Of a stretch of 10,122 nucleotides of DNA, positions 1 through 7,436 are shown piece after piece. The stretch's first letter is position 1. The number at the start of each line of letters is the position of its first letter. Source of the DNA: an uncultured Rikenellaceae bacterium (GTDB lineage: Bacteria; Bacteroidota; Bacteroidia; Bacteroidales; Rikenellaceae); NCBI GenBank assembly GCA_947176715.1, contig CAMWRR010000047.1, forward strand, positions 1 through 10,122, read 5' to 3'. A model generated the notes under the pieces. That model saw only the letters and a program-made list of their open reading frames with translations. It searched no databases and had not been told where the DNA came from. Both the position numbers and the translations under genes were made by a program.

Positions 1-1
1 C

Positions 2-1114
2 GCCATAAGGAACGTAGACAAGGGTCTTTTCCCCAAGGCGTTCTGCAAGATAGTCCCCGATATTTTCACCGGCGACGACGACTATTGCCTGCTCATGCAC
101 GCCGACGGCGCTGGTACCAAATCGTCGTTGGCATACGCCTACTGGCGCGCTACCGGCGACCTTAGCGTATGGAGAGGCATCGCTCAGGACGCCGTGGTCA
201 TGAACACCGACGACCTGTTGTGCGTGGGTGCCGTAGACAACATCTTGCTCAGCTCCACCATCGGCCGCAACAAGCGTCTTGTTCCGGGAGAGGTGATAGC
301 CGCCATAATAAACGGTACGGAGGAGTTCCTCGAAAAGATGCGCTCCATGGGGGTGGGCATACGCTCCACGGGCGGCGAGACGGCCGACGTGGGCGACCTT
401 GTGCGCACCATCATAGTGGACAGCACCGTCACGGCCCGTATGAGGCGGTCGGATGTGATAGACAACGCCAATATCCGCCCGGGGGCCGTCATAGTGGGGT
501 TGGCCTCTTACGGCAAGGCCGTCTATGAGGAGGAGTACAACGCCGGCATGGGCAGCAACGGTCTCACCTCGGCACGCCACGACGTGCTGGCCAAGAGCGT
601 GGCCCGTCTCTATCCCGAGAGCTACGACGGCGGCATCGACGACGATCTGGTCTACACCGGCCTCTACGACCTTACCGACAACATAGAGTCCGTGGGCATG
701 ACGGCCGGCAAGATGGTGCTCTCGCCGACCCGCACCTACGCCCCCGTCATCTGCCGCATGCTCAAGGAGTGCCGCGGCGGCATACAGGGCATGATACACT
801 GCACCGGCGGCGCACAGACCAAAATATTGCACTTTGCCGGTAACATCCATGTGATAAAGGACGATATGTTCGACATACCGCCCCTCTTCCGCATAATAGA
901 GGAGTGTAGCGGCACCTCCCGCAAGGAGATGTACAAGGTGTTCAACATGGGTCACCGCATGGAGATATACGCCGACCCGGAGGCTGCCGACGAGCTGATA
1001 GCCATATCGGAGAGCTTAGGGGTAGAGGCCAAGGTAATAGGCCGTGTGGAGAAGAGCGACGCCCCCGCGCTCACAATAAAGGCCGAGGGTGCGACGTATG
1101 AATACTCGAAATAG
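2..1114 (+). CDS. purM: Phosphoribosylformylglycinamidine cyclo-ligase (AIR synthase), 5'-truncated
   Basis: PurM converts formylglycinamidine ribonucleotide plus ATP to 5-aminoimidazole ribonucleotide, a cytosolic step of de novo purine synthesis. The frame is open from base 2, so the ATG at 95 is an internal methionine and not the start. About 370 residues are visible and roughly 20 N-terminal residues probably lie outside the window, judging from the 385-390 residue Bacteroidetes form. Recognisable pieces are HADGAGTKSSLAY (the glycine-rich GAGTK motif of the PurM N-terminal domain), IAQDAVVMNTDDLLCVGA, TGGETADVGDLVRT, GMGSNGLTSARHD, SPTRTYAPV, HCTGGAQTKILHF and VFNMGHRMEIY near the C-terminus. 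It leads a five-gene plus-strand run, and the next start is 4 bases after its TAG. The promoter is off-window. Identification is firm from family recognition. Confidence 0.96.
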   Translation, partial: AIRNVDKGLFPKAFCKIVPDIFTGDDDYCLLMHADGAGTKSSLAYAYWRATGDLSVWRGIAQDAVVMNTDDLLCVGAVDNILLSSTIGRNKRLVPGEVIAAIINGTEEFLEKMRSMGVGIRSTGGETADVGDLVRTIIVDSTVTARMRRSDVIDNANIRPGAVIVGLASYGKAVYEEEYNAGMGSNGLTSARHDVLAKSVARLYPESYDGGIDDDLVYTGLYDLTDNIESVGMTAGKMVLSPTRTYAPVICRMLKECRGGIQGMIHCTGGAQTKILHFAGNIHVIKDDMFDIPPLFRIIEECSGTSRKEMYKVFNMGHRMEIYADPEAADELIAISESLGVEAKVIGRVEKSDAPALTIKAEGATYEYSK

Positions 1115-1118
1115 ATAG

Positions 1119-1730
1119 ATGGCGTCCAAACCGGTCATAAGGCTGTACGAAGAGAGTCCCGACCCCCGGCGGCTGGGCGAGGTGGTGGAGGCGCTCGAAC
1201 GCGGCGCCGTCATAATATATCCCACCGACACATACTACGCTCTCGGGTGTCTGCTCACGTGCGTCAGGTCGATAGCCCGCATCAAGGAGATAAAGGGCAA
1301 GCACGACGACAGCCTCTCGCTGATATGTCACGACCTGTCTCACATCTCCGACTACGCCAGAGTCGACAACGCCGCTTTCAGGCTTATAAAGGCCAATACC
1401 CCGGCACCTGTCACCTTCATACTGCCGGCTTCGGGAGCGGTGCCCAACAAGTTCCTCGACCGCAAGAGGAGCGTAGGCATACGGTTGCCCGATAATGCTA
1501 TTCCGCGCGCGATAGTCCGTATGGCGGGAGTGCCGTTGGTGTCGGGTTCGCTCATTAGTGCGGAGGAGCCGTCGAGCGGCGATCCGTCGCTCCTGTGGGA
1601 CGAATACTGCGACAGGGCAGACATGATGGTTGACGGCGGCACGGCGCGCATGAGTCCCTCTACTGTGGTTGACCTCACGGGCGGAGAGCCGGTGGTGACG
1701 AGGCAGGGCGGCTACGAAATGATATTATGA
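1119..1730 (+). CDS. Sua5/YrdC/YciO family protein, YciO-like
   Basis: This 203-residue single-domain protein belongs to the YrdC fold family. True TsaC/Sua5 enzymes make threonylcarbamoyl-AMP for the t6A37 modification of ANN-decoding tRNAs. The nucleotide-binding strand PTDTYYALGC (residues 35-44) is clear. Several features point to the YciO branch instead of TsaC: the stretches SLSLICHDLS, VDNAAFRLIKANTP and TFILP, and S142-G-S144 where TsaC has S-x-N. The TsaC K-x-R motif appears as K59-x-K61. Genome pipelines usually label such proteins threonylcarbamoyladenylate synthase, but I would not assume that activity. There is no C-terminal Sua5 domain. The ATG at 1119 is 4 bases after the purM stop, and the TGA overlaps the next ATG, so translation is probably coupled. 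Family call is firm; exact function is unsettled. Confidence 0.9.
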   Translation: MASKPVIRLYEESPDPRRLGEVVEALERGAVIIYPTDTYYALGCLLTCVRSIARIKEIKGKHDDSLSLICHDLSHISDYARVDNAAFRLIKANTPAPVTFILPASGAVPNKFLDRKRSVGIRLPDNAIPRAIVRMAGVPLVSGSLISAEEPSSGDPSLLWDEYCDRADMMVDGGTARMSPSTVVDLTGGEPVVTRQGGYEMIL

Positions 1731-2326
1731 CAACACAATCCTCCGATATGAACGAAGAGAACGAAAACAAGACTCCTGACATAAACGACATAATAGCCGG
1801 GCTTACCGGCGGCGAAAGGCGTGTGCCTATGGCCTCCGATGCGGCGCGGTGGGGGCTGGCGATGGGCGGCGCCATGTCGGCGGCCCTGTTGATAAGGGGG
1901 CTGTTCATCACTAACGCTACAGTCAACATATTGCTCAATATAGTGTCGATAGTGGCGGTGATAATGGTGTTGCAACTGGCGGTGCGCGCCCGGGTAGTCA
2001 AGCGCGGCAAGATAATGCTCGACTTCGGCGAGGCGTGGGGCTATACGGTGCTCATATCGCTGTTCGCCGGTATGATTACCGGGGTGGCCTACTATGTCAA
2101 CTTCCGCTTCATAGCCCACGAATACTTCTCGGAGGCATACCGTACCCTTACGCTTACGGTGACTAAGTCGCCCGACGTAACAGACACGCTTAGGCTTATG
2201 GACAAGGTGTGGAACTCGCCCTTTGTGTGGTTCGTAAGCGGCATCGCCAACACCGTCTTCTCGGGCGGTTTCATAGGTCTCATCGTGGCGGCCACAGGTC
2301 GTCGCAACCCGTTGATAAAGTCATAG
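1727..2326 (+). CDS. DUF4199 family inner-membrane protein
   Basis: This is a 199-residue integral membrane protein of unknown function, matching the DUF4199 family common in Bacteroidetes. A charged, Asn/Glu/Asp-rich cytoplasmic-looking N-terminus of about 40 residues is followed by four hydrophobic segments. These lie near residues 44-64 (LAMGGAMSAALLIRGLF), 67-88 (NILLNIVSIVAVIMVLQLAV), 103-127 (GYTVLISLFAGMITGVAYYV) and 164-190 (FVWFVSGIANTVFSGGFIGL). The loop between helices 3 and 4 is polar. The TMs are visible directly; the family name comes from recognising this architecture and context. The ATG overlaps the upstream TGA by 4 bases (ATGA); a second in-frame Met at residue 8 is an alternative start. 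No enzymatic motif is visible. Confidence 0.82.
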   Translation: MTTQSSDMNEENENKTPDINDIIAGLTGGERRVPMASDAARWGLAMGGAMSAALLIRGLFITNATVNILLNIVSIVAVIMVLQLAVRARVVKRGKIMLDFGEAWGYTVLISLFAGMITGVAYYVNFRFIAHEYFSEAYRTLTLTVTKSPDVTDTLRLMDKVWNSPFVWFVSGIANTVFSGGFIGLIVAATGRRNPLIKS

Positions 2327-2328
2327 CC

Positions 2329-2637
2329 ATGTATATAATAAGTACGACTTTCGCGGTGGACCCTCCCGTGCACGGGTTGTGGTACAAGTTCGTCACCGAG
2401 AAGTTTCTGCCGCGTCTGGAGGAGGAGAGCGGCGAGAGTCCCGTCTTCACGCGTGTTCTGAGTCAGACGACGGAGGATCATTACACCTACTCCGTACAGT
2501 GCCGTTGTGCCGACATACCCTTCTACCACCGTTTCATGGGCCGCATCATGGCCGACTACATGGAGATAGCCGAGCCTATGTTCGGCGATAAGGTACTATA
2601 TTTCACCACACTTCTTAAACGTATAGATTACCGATGA
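2329..2637 (+). CDS. DUF4286 family small cytosolic protein
   Basis: This is a 102-residue protein with no signal peptide or membrane segment. The opening MYIISTTFAVDPPVHGLWYKFV and the C-terminal pattern MFGDKVLYFTTLLKRI fit DUF4286, a small Bacteroidetes family with a probable ferredoxin-like alpha/beta fold and no known function. The frame is open further upstream to an ATG at 2209, but that extension overlaps the DUF4199 gene and its residues do not resemble the family. The ATG at 2329, 2 bases after the previous stop, is therefore the preferred start. Its TGA overlaps the ATG of the GH31 gene, so it is coupled on both sides. The fold is inference and no partner can be named. Confidence 0.83.
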   Translation: MYIISTTFAVDPPVHGLWYKFVTEKFLPRLEEESGESPVFTRVLSQTTEDHYTYSVQCRCADIPFYHRFMGRIMADYMEIAEPMFGDKVLYFTTLLKRIDYR

Positions 2638-4214
2638 AAAACATAGCGACTCTCACCCTCGCGATGCTATGCGCCGCAGGGGCCTTCGCCGGCCAGCCGG
2701 AGAAACAGACCTGTCGCATAGAGGCGGCCAAAAACGAACGCTGGTGGGGCGGTTACTCGCAGTTGGGGCACAAAATGCCTTTCGGTGCCGCCGCGGGAGG
2801 CGACCTGTCCGTAGATAACAAAAGCAACCAGTCGGCTCCGTTTCTGATATCTTCCGACGGCCGTTACATCTGGAGCGACACCCCTTTTGCCTTTACCGCC
2901 GACAAGAGCGGCATAACGGTAGTGTCCGATGTGCCGGTTGTGGCCCGCTCGGGGGGCAAGAGTCTGCGCGAGGCCTTTCTGATAGCGGCCCAGCGCCATT
3001 TCAAGAGCAGAGGCAAGAGCCCGGCGCCGGAGATGTTCTCCGCACCCCAGTACAACACATGGATAGAGCTCGGCTACGACCAGAACCAGCAAGGGGTGCT
3101 CGACTACGCCCGAGCCATACTCGACAACGGCTTTCCCGCCGGCGTCATAATGATAGACGACAACTGGCACCGTCACCACGGCAGTCTGTCGTTCGACATG
3201 GAGCGTTTCCCCGACCCGCGTCGGATGGTCGACAGTCTGCACGACATGGGCTTCAAGGTGATGTTGTGGGTGTCGCCTTTCGTCGCCCCCGACTCGCCCC
3301 TGTGCAAAGAGCTGGCGGCAAAACGCATGCTCATAAGAGATAGTCGCGGTCGGCCCGCCGTCGTATCGTGGTGGAACGGCAACAGCGCGTGCTACGACTT
3401 CACCAACCCCGCCGCTTGCGAATACTACAAGGAGGGGTTGCGATCGCTTCAGGAGCGTTACGGCATAGACGGCTTCAAGTTCGACGGCGGCGATACCTAT
3501 TTCTATATAGGCGACATAGTGTCGTTCGACGAGGATGCCGGACCAGTAGACCATCTGCAGGCATGGAGCCGCATAGGTCTCGACTTCCCGTTCAACGAAT
3601 ACAGGGCCAGCTACGGACTTGCGGGAGAGCCTCTGGCCGAACGTCTCAGCGACAAGAACTGCAACTGGGACGATGTTGCCAAGTTGGTGCCCGACATGAT
3701 AGCCGCCGGGTTGCTCGGCTACCCCTACACCTGTCCCGACATGATAGGTGGCGGCGAGCTTACGTCGTTCTCCGACGATGCTAAGATAGACGGCATGATG
3801 ATGGTGCGCTCGGCACAGGTGCACGCCCTTATGCCCATGATGCAGTTCTCGGTGGCCCCGTGGCGTGTGCTCGGCGGGGCGGAGTTGGAGGCGTGTCGTA
3901 AGGCCGCCGCGCTTCACGTCCGCATGGCTCCCTACATAGCCACCCTCGTACGCGAGGCCGAGCAGACCGGCGCCCCCATAGTGCGCGCCATGGAGTACGA
4001 GTTCCCGAAGCGCGGATTCGCCGACTGCAACGACCAGTTCATGCTCGGCAGCAGATATCTGGTAGCACCGGTCTATACCCCGTCGTCGACCCGCGAGGTG
4101 AGGTTGCCCGCAGGACGCTGGAAAGACGACATGGGCACCCTCTATAAAGGTCCGTTGGTGCTCGACGTAACCGTCTCTCCGGACAGGTTGCTCTATTTCG
4201 AGAGGGTTAAATAG
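2634..4214 (+). CDS. Secreted GH31 glycoside hydrolase, MYORG/alpha-galactosidase-like
   Basis: This 526-residue retaining alpha-glycosidase of family GH31 starts with a signal peptide (MKNIATLTLAMLCAAGAFA, likely cleaved after AFA), so it probably acts in the periplasm or outside the cell. Its C at position 13 is not in a good lipobox. A short beta-rich N-terminal region of about 120 residues precedes the barrel. Barrel motifs are IDDNW (174-178), FPDPRRMVDSLHDMGFKVML and GIDGFKFDGGD, with D284 the predicted nucleophile. NWDD follows, with D346 or D347 the likely acid/base. YPYTCPDMIGGG and MPMMQFSVAPWR come next, then a small C-terminal beta domain. FKFDxG and YPxxxPDMIGG resemble MYORG and related bacterial alpha-galactosidases more than classic alpha-glucosidases or xylosidases. 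Substrate is inference. It is the last gene of the run, coupled by ATGA to DUF4286. Confidence 0.9.
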   Translation: MKNIATLTLAMLCAAGAFAGQPEKQTCRIEAAKNERWWGGYSQLGHKMPFGAAAGGDLSVDNKSNQSAPFLISSDGRYIWSDTPFAFTADKSGITVVSDVPVVARSGGKSLREAFLIAAQRHFKSRGKSPAPEMFSAPQYNTWIELGYDQNQQGVLDYARAILDNGFPAGVIMIDDNWHRHHGSLSFDMERFPDPRRMVDSLHDMGFKVMLWVSPFVAPDSPLCKELAAKRMLIRDSRGRPAVVSWWNGNSACYDFTNPAACEYYKEGLRSLQERYGIDGFKFDGGDTYFYIGDIVSFDEDAGPVDHLQAWSRIGLDFPFNEYRASYGLAGEPLAERLSDKNCNWDDVAKLVPDMIAAGLLGYPYTCPDMIGGGELTSFSDDAKIDGMMMVRSAQVHALMPMMQFSVAPWRVLGGAELEACRKAAALHVRMAPYIATLVREAEQTGAPIVRAMEYEFPKRGFADCNDQFMLGSRYLVAPVYTPSSTREVRLPAGRWKDDMGTLYKGPLVLDVTVSPDRLLYFERVK

Positions 4215-4232
4215 AGCGGCTGTCGGTTTTAT

Positions 4233-4267
4233 GGTCCGGAGGCAGGAGCTTCCGGGCTGGTTTTATT
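4233..4267 (+). terminator. Probable intrinsic terminator after the GH31 gene
   Basis: The arms CCGGAGGC (4236-4243) and GCTTCCGG (4248-4255) pair over 8 bp with one G-U and a 4-base loop. Wobble pairs extend the stem to 4233/4258. GG then TTTTATT follows. The U-run is interrupted, so strength is uncertain, but the position 19 bases after the GH31 stop fits the end of the purM operon. Confidence 0.55.
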
Positions 4268-4424
4268 ACGGGGTTTCGGGAGGGGGAGATTCTATAGAGA
4301 TGTTCATCGGTGTGTCTTTTGGTATTGAGACATTAAAAACCTAAAGAGACGGCTCGGGAACAGTGCCCGATGAAAATTTATCTATATTTGAATTGCTACC
4401 CTCCGGCAAGAGTTTTTTTATCCC

Positions 4425-4432
4425 TATTTTTG
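4425..4432 (+). promoter_or_regulatory. Candidate -7 promoter element for mutS2
   Basis: TATTTTTG matches the Bacteroidetes TAnnTTTG -7 element. It lies 19 bases before the mutS2 start codon and would give a leader of only about a dozen bases. No TTTG lies at the expected -33 spacing. A second match, TATATTTG at 4383-4390, also lacks a -33 partner. The rest of 4268-4451 holds no gene; a short inverted repeat TCGGG/CCCGA sits at 4354-4370. Confidence 0.45.
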
Positions 4433-4451
4433 TAGCCCAAATACCAACGAC

Positions 4452-6959
4452 GTGACATATCCCCACGACATAGAAGAACGCCTCGGCTTCGACCGCATCC
4501 GCTCGATGACAGAGGAGAGGCTCCATACCTCGGCCGCCCGCGCCATGCTCGCGGAGTCCGCATTCGACACATCGTACGATAAGGTGGCCGAAAAGCTCCG
4601 TCTTGCCGACGAGATGAGGCTCGTGTTGCTCAGTGGCGACGGCTTCCCCCTCTCGGGGTATATCGACACCACCCCTTACCTCAAACGCATACGGGTGGAG
4701 GGTACGCACCTCACCACCGCCGAGATGGGCGATCTGCGCGCCGCTTTTATCACCGTCGGCGAGCTGACCGGCTTCTTCCGTACCGAGGAGCGAGCGGCTT
4801 TATATCCTCTTCTGGCGGAGATGGCCTGTCGGGTGGCGGTGTCGTGCGACGTGCCGGCTATGGTCGAGCGCGTGATAGACCGTTTCGGCACGGTACGCGA
4901 CAGCGCCTCTGTGGAGCTGGCGCAGGTGAGGGCGCGCCTGCGGGAGGCGGAGGGACAGGTGGGGCGACGTCTGCGTGCGCTCATGGCCGAGGCCCAAAGC
5001 GCCGGCATAGTGGATGAAGATGCCGCCATATCGATAAGGGACGGCCGGGCTGTGATACCTGTGTCGGCGGCCAACAAGCGCAAAATCAGGGGCTTCGTCC
5101 ACGACGAGTCGGCCACCGGCAAGACGGCATACATAGAGCCGATAGAGGTGGTGGAGCTAAACAACGAGATAAAGGAGTTGGAGCTTGAAGAGCGTCGGCA
5201 GGTGCTCAAGGTGCTCGTGCGTTTCGCCGACGAGCTACGTCCGTTCGTAGACGAGCTTCTCGACGGCGACATGTTCCTTTCGCAGATAGACTTCATCAAG
5301 GGCAAGGCCGAGATAGCCCTATCTATGGACGCCCAAATGCCCATCATGACCGCCGAACGTCAGATATATATAAAGGACGGCCGCCATCCGCTCCTCGAAC
5401 AGACGCTCAAACGCGAGGGCAAGTCCATAGTGCCTCTCACCATGAGGCTCGACGGCGACAAACACATCCTTGTCATATCGGGACCCAATGCCGGAGGCAA
5501 GTCGGTGTGCCTCAAGAGCGTGGGGCTTTTGCAGTATATGATGCAATGCGGCTGGTTGGTGCCGGCGAGTCCGGTAAGCGAGATGTCGGTATTCGACGAC
5601 ATATTCGTCGACATAGGCGACCAGCAGTCGATAGACAACGACCTTAGCACCTACAGCTCGCACCTCGGTAACATGCGTGTCATGCTCCGCCACGCGACAG
5701 ACCGCTCCTTGGTGCTCATAGACGAGTTCGGCACCGGCACCGAGCCTGCACTTGGCGGCGCCATAGCCGAGACTATCCTCGAGAGGCTGGAGGCCCGCGG
5801 CGTATTCGGAGTCATAACCACCCACTACTCCAATATAAAATACTATGCGTCAAAAGCCCGCGGTGTCATCAACGGGGCCATGAACTTCGACGTGCGCAAC
5901 ATACAGCCGCTCTTCTCGTTGGAGATGGGCAAGCCCGGCAGCTCTTTCGCGTTCGAGATAGCCCGCAAGACCGGTCTGCCCGAAGATGTGGTGCGCGATG
6001 CTCAGGAGAAGGTAGGCGACGATAAGGTCAACATAGAGCGCCAGTTACGCGAGATAGCCCGCGACAAACGTTACTGGGAGAGCAAGCGCGACCGCATCCG
6101 CATAGCCCAGAAACGGGCCGACCGTCTGGTTGAGGAGTACGAAGCCTCGGCGGCCGAGGTGCTCGCAAAGCGTAACGAGCTGATAGCCGAGGCCAAAGCC
6201 GAAGCGGCCCGCATAGTGGCCGACGCCGGCAAGCTGATAGAGAAGACCATACGCGAGATAAAGGAGGCACAGGCCGAAAAGGAGCGTACGCGTCTGATAC
6301 GTAAAGAGTTCGAGTCGGCGCGCGATGGCTTCGGTCAGGATAGCCGCGACGACGAATCGGCCCGCATAGAGGCCAAGATGCAGCGTATGAAAGAGGCTCG
6401 GGAGCGACGTCGCAAACGTCGTGAAGAGTCTGCAGACACTACGGCTCGAGAGGAGGTGGAGCAGGTGAGGCGTACCCCGGTGGCAGGCGACAAGGTGCGC
6501 ATGACGGGGCAACAGATTGCAGGTGAGGTCATGTCCGTAGACGGCAAAAAGGCTACGGTGGCTTTCGGGCATCTCACCACCACGGTGGAGCTTTCGAGGT
6601 TAGAGCTGATATCGGCATCCGAGTATAAGCGTCAGAGCAAGGAGCTGGCATCCGTAAGACCTGCATACGGAGTTGAGCGTCAGGGCTACGACGTGTCGCA
6701 GAAGCGTCTCGACTTCAAGCGTCAGATCGACCTGCGGGGAGCGCGTGTGGACGAGGCCCTGTCACGCGTGCAGGAGTATATGGACGAGGCCTTCATGCTC
6801 GGCATAGATCAGGTGAAGATACTGCACGGCAAAGGCACCGGCGCGCTCAAAGAGGAGATACGCCGCTATCTGCGTACGCTTCCTTACGTACGCTCCGCCG
6901 CCGACGAGCACGTGCAGTTCGGCGGGGCCGGCATTACGGTTGTGGAGCTGGATACATAG
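4452..6959 (+). CDS. mutS2: Endonuclease MutS2 / ribosome-associated MutS2 ATPase
   Basis: This 835-residue protein is full length for MutS2. In order it has a MutS-like core and lever region, then the ABC-type ATPase with Walker A GPNAGGKS (344-351). Next is the signature segment DIGDQQSIDNDLSTYSSHL, Walker B LVLIDE (D424, E425) and the TTHYSNIK segment. A long charged coiled coil follows (about 515-670), then a KOW/SH3-like stretch from GDKVRM (about 680). The C-terminal Smr domain has DLRG (760-763) and HGKGTG (792-797). MutS2 lacks the mismatch-recognition domain of MutS. Studied members suppress recombination or act on collided ribosomes; which applies here cannot be read from sequence. 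The start is GTG at 4452: the following TYPHDIEERLGFDRIR matches the usual MutS2 N-terminus and no upstream in-frame start fits. It appears monocistronic and converges on yicC. Confidence 0.96.
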   Translation: MTYPHDIEERLGFDRIRSMTEERLHTSAARAMLAESAFDTSYDKVAEKLRLADEMRLVLLSGDGFPLSGYIDTTPYLKRIRVEGTHLTTAEMGDLRAAFITVGELTGFFRTEERAALYPLLAEMACRVAVSCDVPAMVERVIDRFGTVRDSASVELAQVRARLREAEGQVGRRLRALMAEAQSAGIVDEDAAISIRDGRAVIPVSAANKRKIRGFVHDESATGKTAYIEPIEVVELNNEIKELELEERRQVLKVLVRFADELRPFVDELLDGDMFLSQIDFIKGKAEIALSMDAQMPIMTAERQIYIKDGRHPLLEQTLKREGKSIVPLTMRLDGDKHILVISGPNAGGKSVCLKSVGLLQYMMQCGWLVPASPVSEMSVFDDIFVDIGDQQSIDNDLSTYSSHLGNMRVMLRHATDRSLVLIDEFGTGTEPALGGAIAETILERLEARGVFGVITTHYSNIKYYASKARGVINGAMNFDVRNIQPLFSLEMGKPGSSFAFEIARKTGLPEDVVRDAQEKVGDDKVNIERQLREIARDKRYWESKRDRIRIAQKRADRLVEEYEASAAEVLAKRNELIAEAKAEAARIVADAGKLIEKTIREIKEAQAEKERTRLIRKEFESARDGFGQDSRDDESARIEAKMQRMKEARERRRKRREESADTTAREEVEQVRRTPVAGDKVRMTGQQIAGEVMSVDGKKATVAFGHLTTTVELSRLELISASEYKRQSKELASVRPAYGVERQGYDVSQKRLDFKRQIDLRGARVDEALSRVQEYMDEAFMLGIDQVKILHGKGTGALKEEIRRYLRTLPYVRSAADEHVQFGGAGITVVELDT

Positions 6960-7001
6960 CGATGATGGGCATTGCCTCCGCTCCAAAAGATTCTGTGCGA
7001 C

Positions 7002-7173
7002 ACTCGCAGTGGGTGGAAAATATCTTTCCAATTAGGTTCCCGCAGGAGAGTTCGACTATATTGAATAGGCCCGCCCGCTCGTCCCTTTGCGCTATGCTTC
7101 GGGGAGGAGCGGGCGGAAATTGTGTCAGAGGTCTGCTCTTCGCTCGGGACGCACCTCGCGGTGGGCGGAAAAT
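7002..7173. repeat. Imperfect direct repeat, two 20-base units plus a partial third
   Basis: The units at 7002-7021 and 7154-7173 agree at 17 of 20 positions around the core CTCGCRGTGGGYGGAAAAT. A shorter related copy, GCGGGCGGAAA, sits at 7109-7119. The GGGYGGAAA cores start at 7011, 7111 and 7163. The units face the same way, which is unlike a simple terminator. Confidence 0.5.
7071..7116. repeat. Long GC-rich inverted repeat (hairpin)
   Basis: CCGCCCGCTC (7071-7080) pairs perfectly with GAGCGGGCGG (7107-7116). Pairing continues inward after one G-G mismatch with TCCC (7082-7085) against GGGA (7102-7105), leaving a loop of about 15 bases. No T-run follows on either strand, so it is not a standard intrinsic terminator, although RNA from either strand would fold strongly here. 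Confidence 0.65.
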
Positions 7174-7239
7174 TCCTCCGCACGGAGGACCGCAATAGAG
7201 AAGTAGCCAAGCTATAAGCGTTATTCGCCAAAGACACCT

Positions 7240-7274
7240 GACCGCATTTGCCGACTTCCGCGCTTTGTGCGGTC
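7240..7274. repeat. Inverted repeat GACCGCA/TGCGGTC
   Basis: GACCGCA at 7240-7246 is an exact reverse complement of TGCGGTC at 7268-7274, with a 21-base loop. A smaller hairpin, CCTCCG-CA-CGGAGG, lies at 7175-7188. Neither has a T-run beside it. Confidence 0.5.
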
Positions 7275-7417
7275 TTCCGCAGGCTCCGGTCCGCGCTTAG
7301 TGTCGCTAAACAGCTGCGCAATAATGATATATGGGGTCTTATATCAACCTCACGTTAATTAATACGATGAATGCTTATGGCTCGAAGTCGTAAAACGGGC
7401 TTGTGGCTGTGTCGTTT

Positions 7418-7436
7418 CCGTCCGTCGAAAGGACGG
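7418..7436 (-). terminator. Possible 3' stem-loop of yicC
   Basis: CCGTCC (7418-7423) and GGACGG (7431-7436) form a 6-bp stem with a 7-base loop, beginning 8 bases past the yicC stop on the minus strand. There is no U-run on that strand, so it may be a weak terminator or only a 3' stabilising stem. Confidence 0.35.

Noticed and set aside
95..1114. purM starting at ATG 95
   Set aside because: The frame is open to base 2 and the upstream residues (RNVDKGLFPKAFCKIVPDIF) match the PurM N-terminal region, so the gene begins outside the window.
2209..2637. Longer start for the DUF4286 gene at ATG 2209
   Set aside because: The extra 40 residues overlap the DUF4199 gene out of frame and are Arg/His-rich shadow sequence. 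The ATG at 2329 fits the family start and operon spacing.
2667..3917. Minus-strand open frame of 416 codons opposite the GH31 gene
   Set aside because: It is the antisense shadow of a well-supported GH31 gene. Its His/Val/Gly-rich composition resembles no protein family.
4354..4370. TCGGG/CCCGA inverted repeat upstream of mutS2 as a terminator or operator
   Set aside because: The stem has only 5 bp with a 7-base loop and no T-run, so a chance occurrence in GC-rich DNA is likely.
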